DNA from: Hygrophila difformis
Taxonomy: Eukaryota; Streptophyta; Magnoliopsida; Lamiales; Acanthaceae
Length of the DNA stretch: 64,000 nt
Direction of reading: 5' to 3'
Assembly (NCBI GenBank): GCA_030278955.1
Contig: JAOANR010000003.1
Span: 18,623,050-18,687,049, forward strand
Part shown: piece by piece, positions 11,334 through 20,268 of the stretch
How positions within the stretch are numbered: position 1 is the first letter of the stretch
Layout of the letters: each line of letters opens with the position of its first letter
Position numbers and translations under genes: made by a program
Notes under the pieces: model-generated
Told to the model about the DNA's origin: nothing
What the model saw: only the letters and a program-made list of their open reading frames with translations
Database searches by the model: none

Positions 11334-11741
11334 TCATTCGATTGTTTTCAAGAGATCGATCATAAGCTCTTCTTTTGATTTCTGCTTTGGAACCATAGTT
11401 GCTTTACCTTTTTTATGTAAAGCTTGTACGGGTCCGAATGCATCTCTAATATTGGCTTGGTTATTCTTGGAAGATCCAGGAATATCCTTCTGCCTTATCT
11501 TGATATCCGAAATATCAAATTTCAGATTTAAAATCTCTTTCTTTAGATCTTGAAACAATTTCAAGATCTCCTCTGTTGATTGATTCAAGTTATCTATTTT
11601 TCCAGGTAAAATTAATACCCGGTTACCATAATCTTGAATCGTCTTTTGGATTTCTCTTAAGTCTTGTGAGAACTTAGAGCTATCCGGATCAATTTCTTTC
11701 CAGTCAGTTCCTCTCATTTTCATGAAAGAAATTACTTTCAA
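11334..11741 (-). CDS. EPRV virion-associated-protein-like ORF
   Basis: A 135-codon frame, first gene after the primer-binding site. It has a predicted coiled-coil centre (heptads around residues 25-80 with Leu/Ile at a/d positions) and a short basic C-terminal end, the layout of caulimovirid virion-associated proteins, which bridge virion and movement machinery. Two in-frame Met codons lie within the first nine residues. The sequence similarity is too weak to be certain. Confidence 0.5.
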   Translation of the reverse strand: MKVISFMKMRGTDWKEIDPDSSKFSQDLREIQKTIQDYGNRVLILPGKIDNLNQSTEEILKLFQDLKKEILNLKFDISDIKIRQKDIPGSSKNNQANIRDAFGPVQALHKKGKATMVPKQKSKEELMIDLLKTIE

Positions 11742-11923
11742 TAAAATCTTGTCTTATAGACAAGTTCAAGAATTTCCTTGGGAAATTTCTATTTTTTATT
11801 TCCAAAATTTGGAAATAACTTGTTGGTTTCAAATTAATCGAATCCATTAAATAATTAAATCTTCTCCATTAAGAAATAAAATATTATAAATAATATAATT
11901 AATATGTTCTTTAATAAAATCTA

Positions 11924-11936
11924 GGCTCTGATACCA
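11924..11936 (-). promoter_or_regulatory. tRNA-Met primer-binding site of the EPRV
   Basis: TGGTATCAGAGCC on the minus strand is complementary to the 3' end of plant initiator tRNA-Met, the minus-strand DNA primer of all Caulimoviridae. It lies 180 bp upstream of the first ORF and marks the start of the viral genome. Confidence 0.85.
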
Positions 11937-12217
11937 ATTTTCAAGCGCATTGGGTGTCATTTATATAATGAAAAATTAAGTATATTGAGAAAGGACTAAA
12001 GTAAAAAAAGTAAAACTTTATTGGGGTTTAAATGAAATGAAGGAAAAGTTGTTGGGTTATTAATTAATTTCAAATTGGTCCTTATGGCTTAATTTCATTC
12101 AACATGTGTTTGTAATGGCCTAATTCTGGAAATTGAACTTATAATGGCCTAAAAGTGGAATATGCTTCTTGTAATAGCCCATTTTATTACTTTCCCCTAA
12201 ATAAATATATTTTTTTT

Positions 12218-13495
12218 AGATAAAGAATTTTTTAGGCCATCAATAGACAGGTAATTCACTTTTGGGCCACTAAAGATTGAATTATGAAATTAAGCCACCA
12301 ATAGGCATTCGGGCCGGTTTTATAGGCCAAATTGACCAAGCCAATGCCACAATGGGCCGCGTGTGCGTCACGCGCTACCACTCTTCACGCGATGGCCTAA
12401 AAGCGGAAATTGTCTCCTGTTAGTGGCCTATTTTAGTTTTTATTTTATTTTTTTGTTTTTTTTTTACTTTTTTTAAATTAAAATAAATATTACTCTATCG
12501 GAGAATTATCCAACCATGATCTCGAGACCAACTACTAAAATAAAGCTGCTCATTTTGGCACACAATATGTGCATTTCCATCGGAGACCTAAATTTCTTCT
12601 GATCTTCAATTTTATTTCACTTTCCTGGGTGGGTAGAGAACACCTATTTATCTGTTTCCATTTATTTTTTTATTAAATTTTTACTACATATTTTATTATA
12701 TTTCATTTAATAGAAATATGATAAATAGTGGGTAGAGAACCATTTTTTTTGCCGAACAACCTATAAAGGGTGGTGGGAGCCCATGCCAGAAAAAAGGAAG
12801 GGATAAGGGCGGGGTGGGGAATCGAACCCCCAACCTATAAGTTGAGAGTCGGGGGACTTGACCACTAGGGTAAGTTTCCATCCCCTTTAATATAAATGAA
12901 TTCATTCAAATTAATTTATTTTTTAGATTTAATTTATTTAATTTTATTTTATGTTATACTATAATTTAATTCTTGAAGTTATTATTATTCTTAATACAAA
13001 TAATTTTATTTATTATTTTGTCTTTTTTACATTTTCAATATATATTTATTTTATTTTTATTTTAATGAATATTTATTTCGTGTTGGGGTATTTTGAGCAC
13101 GGTATTTTATGTGATCATAGACAGTATTTAATGTAGGATATATTAGTATTTGATGTGGTAGATTTGGTGATTAATATTTATTATTACTATAATGAAAACG
13201 AGACAAAAACGTTGTAACAGAGAAAAATGGAAAGTGAGGCAAAAATAATGGAACGAATGGAGTAGTATTTATTTACATTACAAAAAGTAAAACAGGCCAC
13301 CAAAAGGAGACAATTTCCACGTTTGAGCCATCGCGTGGCGAGTGGGTTACACGCGGCCCGTTTTAGTGTGGTATTGGTCAAATTGGCCCTAAATTAGGCC
13401 CGAATGCCTATTAGTGGCCTAATTTCATAATTCAATCTTTAGTGGCCCAAAAGTGAATTACCTGCCTATTGATGGCCTAAAAAATTATTTATCTC
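12218..13495. mobile_element. Mutator-like element B (inverted arms ~225 bp)
   Basis: 12218-12442 and 13272-13495 are inverted copies with near-perfect identity. Both carry 'aggccatcaatagacag', 'tttgggccactaaagattg', 'aggcattcgggcc' and the GC-rich 'gggccgcgtg...cgcgatggcc' block. It sits inside an oligo-T tract (8 Ts left, 10 right), so a 9-bp target duplication is plausible but cannot be tested. It has no coding capacity and carries a SINE in the middle. Confidence 0.75.
12708..12898 (-). mobile_element. tRNA-derived SINE inside element B
   Basis: On the minus strand, 'taccctagtggtcaag' resembles an RNA polymerase III A box and 'ggggttcgattccccacc' a B box (GGTTCGANNCC). They are followed by a unique tail ('catgggctcccaccaccc') and an A-run. 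Flanks tttaatagaaat (12708) and tttaatataaat (12887) match at 11 of 12 and may be the target duplication. The tRNA fold is incomplete, so this is not a working tRNA gene. Confidence 0.65.
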
Positions 13496-14361
13496 TTTTT
13501 TTTTTGAGAAGAAGAGCTTTATTTTCATGCCTAAATAGGCCAAGAAGTACAATACTGCAACCCTAAATAAATATATTAAACTTTCAAACCCACTACCACA
13601 TTAATAAATAAATTATAAAGTAAATAAATAACCATGTTTTATTATTAGTATCCCAAGATTTTCGGACACAATACTCTATTTAGGGATAATTACTATTAAA
13701 TGTAGGGATATATTGGTGTTAAAAAGATCACTTAAGAATTTCTATAATGTGATTGTAATAATTTTACAATTTCAATTCATTTATTAAGTGTGATTTACTC
13801 ATATGTGGTTGTTGGTTGCATTTGAATTATTAATGGGAGTGTGTTTGAAAGTTTATATTTATTTATTAATGTGATGTGAATGGTAGGTTTAGCAATTAAT
13901 ATTTATTTATTTTTAAAATGGAATGAAATAAAAATGTTAGAATAAGAAAAAAGTAGGACATAAATAATGACACGGAATGAGTATTATTTATTTTAATTAC
14001 ATAAAATAAAAAATAATTGGAAAAAACTAAAATATGCTATCACAATGAGTCATTTCCACTTTTAGGCCATCGCGGCCTGAATTTGGCCTATTCGGGCCCG
14101 ACATCTTTCTAATATCCCGTTTCCCTAAGTCAAAATATAGTGGTCCAAAAGTGGAACCACATCATTTTGGTGGCCTATTTTAATTATTATTTCTATAAAT
14201 ATTGAAGAAATTCAATGTAATTTTCCGATAAAATATTGCTGTATCATCATCACCATCATCTCACTATCTTCTAACATTGTTTAAATTATATGTCTCGAGA
14301 TTTCCAATATTTACTTCATTATTTATGCATTCCATTTAAGTTATTTACATCTTTTTATTTT

Positions 14362-14562
14362 TTTCTCAATATATAACTTTTTTTTAATAAATGTTGATAA
14401 TCATGTACCGATAAAAGTGTGTGGAAGCCCTTACAAATCACAAAGGAGAATAAAGAAGATTAATAGAGAGCCGGGTGAGAATTGAACTCCCAACCATAAG
14501 GTTGGAAGTAAGGGGGCATAACCACTTTGCCAAGTTACCATTTCATTTCTCAATAATTGAAC
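14362..14562 (-). mobile_element. tRNA-derived SINE copy
   Basis: On the minus strand: A-box-like 'acttggcaaagtggttatg', B-box-like 'gggagttcaattctcaccc', then the tail 'cctttgtgatttgtaagg' and an A-run (14378-14386). The flanks tttctcaata... at 14362 and 14546 are near-identical and look like the target duplication. Its tail resembles that of the copy at 63243-63470, so they belong to one family. Confidence 0.65.
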
Positions 14563-14647
14563 AACAGAATGTTAGAACTTATAAATTCTCTAAAGTTATT
14601 TTAAGTAGTTTATAAATTATGTTATATGTCATCTTCAAATTCATTCA

Positions 14648-14698
14648 TTTTTTAAACAACCTATACAACATCGAAAATGGATTGTAGGAGTTCATGCC
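14648..14698 (-). repeat. SINE tail fragment interrupted by the solo LTR
   Basis: 'aaacaacctatacaac...gttcatgcc' resembles the tail of the SINE at 12742-12785 ('gaacaacctataaagg...gcccatgcc'). The LTR starting at 14699 cuts it off. No clear continuation is seen after the LTR. Confidence 0.35.
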
Positions 14699-17211
14699 TG
14701 TAACACCCCGGTTTTTGGTAACCCAGGCCGGGATGTCACCGCCACACCTCCCTAGCAAGACACGATTTCTTCGAGCTTGCTAGAGCGATACGAGGCTATG
14801 GTATTGCAGTATTTAAAATAGTTAAAACACGTTCAAACAACCCATACAATATAAGTCGAAAAATAATATCATAATAGTGCAGCGGAAATAATATTAAAGT
14901 ATAAGTATTGCAGCGGAAATTTAAATAGGGCCAACATGACCAAAACACGGGTTAAACAGGCCCGTTCATGCAAGTCATAGTCTAATGCAAAAATTCAAAA
15001 TGCAATGTTCCCAAAAATTCCCATGCGTGTTCATGATCACATATAATCCACGTGCTCTGAAAGAAAAAGAAAGAAAGAAAAGGTTTGGTCAGCACAACGT
15101 GCTGAGTAAGTTAACACATAACATGGTTATGGGGTTTCAAAGCCATTAATTAAATTTAAATAAAAGCATGCTACTAGTTAATACACAATTTAATTTAATT
15201 AACTAGATAGATTGCATAAATTAAATCATGGATTCTAACCAATCATACATTTAGCATAATTTAAATAAAAGCAGTAATTAATGTAAATAAAGCACTAATA
15301 ATTTAAATGTAAGCAGTAAATAAATATTTTAATTATCCCCATTACTCCAAGATTAAGTATTTCAAGTGTTTCGCGATTTCATCGCAATCTCAACAAATTT
15401 AGCCGGTAGTCCGGCGGCCGCAGCCGTATCCGCCATACCCAGTACCACTCCGGAGCCTTGGGAAACCCTTACGGATATTCTCGAGAGTGTAGGCCCTATA
15501 TCTCACGCCGTTTTGGCATAATTTCTCATAAGTATTCTCATCGTCCATTCAGGCACGACGCGGTTAGGAGGGCACCCTGCAGCACTCGCCCCCTAATTTT
15601 AATTAATCAAGTTGCAAGGGGATTTTTCAAAACTTCTTGTTTCATGTATTTATTTTAAAAAGATTTTCCACTCGTTAAAACCTTAAAGGCCAATTTCACC
15701 ATTTCAACAAGTTTCTTAAAATACAACTTCCTTAAGACGTTGTTTACTCCAAAATTAATTAAAAATTTATTTTAAGTCCGAAAATTTTGAAAATTCACCA
15801 ATGACTCAAACACAAAGATGAACAAGTTTTGTGTTTTAAGTTTTTCGATCCGAGTTAAGGAAACACGTCAAAAACATGGTTTTCCATCAGAATATTAATC
15901 TGTCCGAATTTCACAGCAACAGTTTCATAGTTTCGAAATCTATCATAGCAAACGAACTCCAAATTCAATGAAATTTTACAGAAAGATACATAAGACATAG
16001 ATGTACAAGTTTTTTGTTCAACGCAAGCTCTAATTTGGCCTAGATCTAATGTCAAACTCTACCTCAAGTTAGGACCAAGATTCTGCCAACGTTTCAAGAT
16101 CTAAGTTTAGAACAGATTAGTTTGAGACCAATTTCAGATATCAAAACTCGATGAAAATTTTTGAAATTTTTACACAACTTAGTTCATTGTCTTAGGAATG
16201 TTTTTTGTGTTTTAAGTTTCTTCGTTTGATCAGTTTTTAAGGTTCGAAAAATTCACGCGATATTGCTGCGCCATAGGGTTTTTCGTATCGACAAATTTTA
16301 GAGTTTTTGATTAGATCTTTATGTCGGGTGTATTTTAATTCTCCCAAACCAGAGTAAGGTTAACTTACAAGATTATGGATGATCCGGCTCGTCGATTCAT
16401 AGGCGTGGCTTCCAGTTCACCATTTGCCTCCTAGATTCTTCGGGATCTTCGTTCTAGATTCAGATCGGGGTTTAGAATAGAAGAAGGATCAAGTTAGGAT
16501 TCGTTTTCGAATCATGAATGGAAAGGAATGGACAAGATCTTACCACGACGATGGGAGTCTTTGGATTTCCGTCCAACTCAGTCTCATCTCTTGCCTTCGT
16601 GCCTCCAACGACTACGGGATTAGGGTTTGATATGTAGAGAGATTTCGTAGGGTTTGAAAAACGTACGGGGTCGACGGAAATGAGTATTTATAGATTTAGG
16701 GACCTAGGGGACGTCCAAGATCTGTTACAAGGAGTCTTGGCCCGCAAGGTGAGCAACCGAAGTCGAAAAATTCGGAATCGGGCGAGTAAATCTCTCTTGG
16801 CTCGTTGCTGCCTGCTGGCGCGGCAAAAGCTTCGCCCCGCGCGGCCACCGCCTGGACTTCGGTCCGGGCTGGGTCGTGCGATCCGTCGGGCCTTTTCTCA
16901 TCTCTTTCGGACTTCTATCCTCCTATGTTCTTGGGCTCCGATTTTCGGGCTAATCTTTGGGCTCCAAATTCTTATTTTTATTTTTATGTGGATCTTAATT
17001 AATTTATGGGTCTGAATCATGAGTTCATTTGTATTGGGTTATCTTGGGGCCATATATTTAATTAAATTGTTTTTAACTCTAATTCTTTCTTGGATTAAAT
17101 TCCCTTTCTCATTTCCCATGATTCTTTATTTATTTACTATGTTTATTTATTTATTGTATTTATTTATTATTTAATTATTTATTTTATGTTGCAAAATTCT
17201 TGGGTATTACA
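14699..17211 (+). mobile_element. Solo LTR of a Ty3/gypsy (chromovirus-like) element
   Basis: It begins TGTAACACCCCGG and ends GGGTATTACA, the terminal style of long plant chromovirus LTRs, with TG..CA ends. Length is 2513 bp. Flanking pentamers are atgcc (14694-14698) and atgtc (17212-17216), 4 of 5 identical. No primer-binding site, gag or pol is adjacent, so it is a solo LTR left by recombination. Orientation (+) is judged from TG...CA only. The GC-rich stretch around 16650-16950 gives short open frames that I do not believe are genes. Confidence 0.7.
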
Positions 17212-17216
17212 ATGTC

Positions 17217-17533
17217 ACACATATTCATTTACTTATTACAAAATAAGATTGAAAAGTTTAATCCCATATCACATTACATCTATTAATATGAGAAGAGAGA
17301 ACACTAAAATCCTACCACTACAAATAATTTATTTTTGAAAAACTTTAATAAAAATCTTTCAGAAAAAGACCAAAAGGTGTTGTTCTTCTTTTGGAAAAAA
17401 AAATAGAAAAGGGTTTCACGAATACTATAAAATGATAAAATCAACTTTACTATATTTTAACTATGATAATTATGATAAAATTTTAAGTCAAAGTACATGT
17501 GTGAACAATAGTATAAAAGGAAATGTAGCAAAT
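17217..17533. other. AT-rich spacer
   Basis: No gene or repeat structure is recognised between the solo LTR and the Mutator-like element D. Confidence 0.5.
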
Positions 17534-17542
17534 ATTTACAAA

Positions 17543-18864
17543 AGGTAATAACTAAAATAGACTAGCAAAAGGAAACCTTTATGCTTTTGGGCCACGTTAT
17601 AGTAAATATCTATTTATGGGTCACTGGAAGGTATTTGGGCCTAATTTTAGGCCAAGTGGCCGAAAAAATGCCAAGTGCGGGCCGCGTGATGTGCACGCTC
17701 CGGAGAACCGACGCGATGGGCCTAAAACTGGACATGATCTTTTGATGGGCTATTTTAATTTTTTTTTGTAGTTAAAATAAATAATACTCAATCGGTCTCA
17801 TTAATTATGTTTGCTTTCATTTTTTATTTGTCTCAATATTTAAATATTAATTATCAAACGTACCCAATCATATCACATCAATAAATAAATTAATAGTTCA
17901 TACCCACAACCATCACATCACACATTAATAAATCAGTTAAAATTCAAACTCATTATAATCATATCACATAAATTCATGCTTTATCCATATTCTAAACTCT
18001 AATATACCCCTACATTCAATACTAATTACTTTCACATAAAATGGGGTTGTTCAGTGACTTGATAATGCTCCGACACACCAATGTTTGTCTTCCTATCGAA
18101 GATCCCTTCTCCTAATCTTCAACGTGTCAATAGTTGGAGAGCTCTTATTGTTTGTACTACCATTTATTATTTTATTTTATTATTTATTTTAATGAAAATT
18201 TATTCACTCTGCATTTTATAATTTATTTCATTTAATTTTTAATTATTTTATGATATATTTTAGTTAATATTTATTCTATTTTTATGTTACTCCCTTCATC
18301 ATGCGAATAGTATTTCAAAGTTTATGATACAATATTTTATGTGAGAATAATTAGTATTGAATGTAGGGTAAATATATTAGAGTTGAAAGTATGGGTAAAA
18401 TATGAATTTATGTGATGTGATTGTAATGAATTTGAATTTTTAACTGATTTTTTTTTTATGTGTGTTGTGGTGAACGTTGGTTTAAATTTTTAATTTATTT
18501 ATTAATGTGATGGATTGAGTATGTTTGATAATTAATATTTAATTATTTATTAAATAAAAATAAGAAGAAAACTTTGAAAAAGACAAAGATGAAAGCAAAA
18601 CATAATTAATGGACGGATTGAGTATTATTTATTATAATTATATAAGAAATTAAAATAGGCCATCAAAATGAAACCATATCTAGTCCATTGCATCAGTTCT
18701 ACGACATGTGCACCTCACGAGCCCGCACTTAGCATTTTTTCCGACCATTTTGCCCTAAAATTAGGCCCAAATGCCTTCTAGTGGCCTATAAATAGATATT
18801 TTATAAAACGTGTCCCAAAAGTAGAAGGATCTTATTCTGCTGGCCTATTTTAGTTTTTACTTCT
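17543..18864. mobile_element. Mutator-like element D with ~500-bp inverted arms
   Basis: It starts 'aggtaataactaaaatag' and ends with the inverse of 'agaagtaaaaactaaaatag'. Inverted similarity continues over about 500 bp on each side, including the 'cgcggcccgcactt' type block and 'aggcccaaatgcctt'. A 9-bp target duplication, atttacaaa, stands at 17534-17542 and 18865-18873. Size 1322 bp, no transposase. Long arms plus a 9-bp duplication define a non-autonomous Mutator-like element. Confidence 0.8.
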
Positions 18865-19341
18865 ATTTACAAATGGAGAAAGTATTATAAAACTATGTGC
18901 AATCACAAATCTAACAAAATTTTATTTAATTATTATATTTTTCTTATATAATTATATTAAAAAATTTGATTAAAAATATGAGTATTTGTGAAGGCCGCTG
19001 TCTTGCGCATTCCAAAATTACCCTCGGGAGACTTTGACTGCTCCAATACGAGTAATTATTTATTTATATTTCATTTTTACAGTGGAACGGGAATGTAAAA
19101 ATATGAATGTGGCTTTGGTTTTAGGCTTTTTTTGGTCTTTTTTTCTCTTTTGTTAAGTCTTGTGCCTTCTTGTAGGGTTGCAGCAGATAAACGCCACCCC
19201 ACACACACCACCGCAGGCAGACCCCTCCAATTCTTCTTCTCCCTCCCCCCCCTCGCCTCATAACCCTCGTGCTTTCTGCATCCATTTTGTTGAACCCCGT
19301 TTCAATTCAATCAAGGGTTTGCGTTTTTTGGATTGGCTACA

Positions 19342-19392
19342 ATGGGCGCTTCGCTGCCGTCTAAAGAGGCCAACCTCTTTAAGCTCATAGTC
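19342..19392 (+). pseudogene. NAA15: Orphan first coding exon of NatA auxiliary subunit NAA15
   Basis: ATG at 19342 opens 17 codons, MGASLPSKEANLFKLIV, directly followed by a GTAAGT splice donor at 19393. This peptide matches, as I recall it, the very start of plant NAA15 (the tetratricopeptide-rich auxiliary subunit of N-terminal acetyltransferase A), whose next residues would be encoded by exon 2. No exon 2 or later exon is seen downstream: after ~870 bp of intron-like DNA with a 43-base T run the methyltransferase gene begins. GC/CT-rich DNA before the ATG (19180-19340) looks like a genuine 5' UTR. It is therefore a broken or relocated gene start, unless an assembly error removed the rest. 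Confidence 0.7.
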
Positions 19393-20037
19393 GTAAGTAG
19401 TAGCCGCTCCCACCCTTTGTATCTTTGCTGTGGAGATTGTGGTTGAAAGTTTTTATTTTTTCTGGTATTATTTGGGGATTGAGTGATTAAATTTGCAATC
19501 TTTGCGTACTTTAAAACCCTAGGAGTTTTGAGCCGGGATTCGCGTGGATGCTGTATTTTGTCTGTGTGATTGAGTAATTTGCAAAAAAAAAAATTTACTT
19601 AATGATTTTATGGGGCGGTGGTGTTGATGGGTGGGTTTTATATTTCAGTTGAGATTGCATCAATGAATTCTGTTTTGGATATAATAAAGACGCAATTTTG
19701 ATTTTATGGAAGCAGCGGCATGTTTTGTATAGTTTAGTTAAATTGTGTTTTTGGATGATGCAATATGCGCCATCATTTTTCTTGAGGATAAGAGAATTGT
19801 TAGCGCGGTTGAGTTTTCTTTTGGCGTTTCTTATGGACGATTGACTTATTTGTATAACTGATGTTTAGGAGCTGTTTTTGATTTGTTAAAACTGCAACTT
19901 ATGGAAGTGATTGTGAAATAGTACTGTATATTAGAAACGTTGGAAGTAGTGATTGGAGAAACTCAAAAAAAAAGGATGCATTGAACTTTGTGTTATGAGA
20001 ATTTCACGAGATATTTTCTCTTGATAAGTGGATTTTT

Positions 20038-20040
<3 letters not shown>

Positions 20041-20083
<43 letters not shown>
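20041..20083. repeat. Mononucleotide T run (43 bp)
   Basis: An unbroken T tract. It could be the tail of a retroposed sequence or a sequencing/assembly artefact. It separates the NAA15 exon from the methyltransferase gene. Confidence 0.8.
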
Positions 20084-20268
20084 CACAATAGTAATAATTA
20101 TTACTTGTTCTTACCACTGTCTATGCTTTGATACTCAATGCAGATTGCAGAATATTGACATTTGTTAGTATTGACAGTCTTTAGGAATCTAGCAACCTGA
20201 AGTTATCAAACCTCATCCCCTTCCCACGGAAATGAAACACTAATCACAGGCCAATCAACAATTCAGCA

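Larger units (their letters stand above)
4880..11940 (-). mobile_element. Endogenous pararetrovirus (Caulimoviridae, cavemovirus/solendovirus-like)
   Basis: About 7.06 kb, close to a full caulimovirid genome. In minus-strand order it holds: a primer-binding site (11924-11936), a virion-associated-protein-like ORF, a coat protein with a zinc knuckle, a movement protein, protease, reverse transcriptase and RNase H, then a translational transactivator-like ORF, a TATA box and a poly(A) signal. Coat protein before movement protein, both upstream of the polymerase, is the order I know from cavemoviruses and solendoviruses; classic caulimoviruses put movement protein first. The copy is linear with its break close to the primer-binding site. 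Coat protein and polymerase frames are broken, so it is a fossil. Genus is an inference from gene order and needs a tree. Confidence 0.85.
4434..12197. mobile_element. Mutator-like element C, inserted in A and carrying the EPRV
   Basis: The left end (4434-~4610: 'gaggtaatgaatattttagg', then two blocks of 'ggccatta...aa') is matched in inverted form by 11990-12197. The flanking 10 bp are identical: taaataaata at 4424-4433 and at 12198-12207. These are simple AT bases, but the match combined with inverted arms supports one element. Between the arms lie a possible captured exon (4615-4860) and the endogenous pararetrovirus. No transposase is seen. Confidence 0.6.
12212..13560 (-). mobile_element. 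Truncated LINE 3' end (about 55 bp plus poly-A), split by element B
   Basis: A 17-bp direct repeat, ccctaaataaatatatt, stands at 12195-12211 and at 13561-13577. Between them, after removing element B, remain an oligo-T tract and 55 bp (13506-13560). This is the pattern of a severely 5'-truncated retroposon inserted on the minus strand. The left repeat overlaps the target duplication of element C. Confidence 0.5.
4071..14194. mobile_element. Mutator-like element A (host of the nested insertions)
   Basis: The left arm 4071-4433 and right arm (about 13830-14194) are inverted copies of each other over roughly 360 bp. Both start AGA(A)TAATAAnTAAAATAG and share strings such as 'gaatgggtattattta' and 'taggacataaataatg'. 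The bases outside are agaaatatg (4062-4070) and ataaatatt (14195-14203), 7 of 9 identical, consistent with the 9-bp target duplication of Mutator-like elements after some decay. Without the later insertions the element would be about 1 kb. It encodes no transposase that I can see. The alternative is two unrelated solo copies that happen to face each other. Confidence 0.6.

Noticed and set aside
12800..12880. tRNA gene on the minus strand (good B box)
   Set aside because: No complete cloverleaf can be formed. A unique tail and A-run follow, and similar copies occur at 14.4 and 63.3 kb, which indicates a SINE.
16680..17015. 111-codon ORF in a GC-rich region
   Set aside because: It lies wholly within the solo LTR, has two overlapping open frames of similar length and no domain. 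GC content explains it.
20041..20083. Poly-T run as the poly-A tail of a minus-strand retroposon
   Set aside because: No target duplication or retroposon body can be found on either side. A sequencing or assembly artefact is equally likely.
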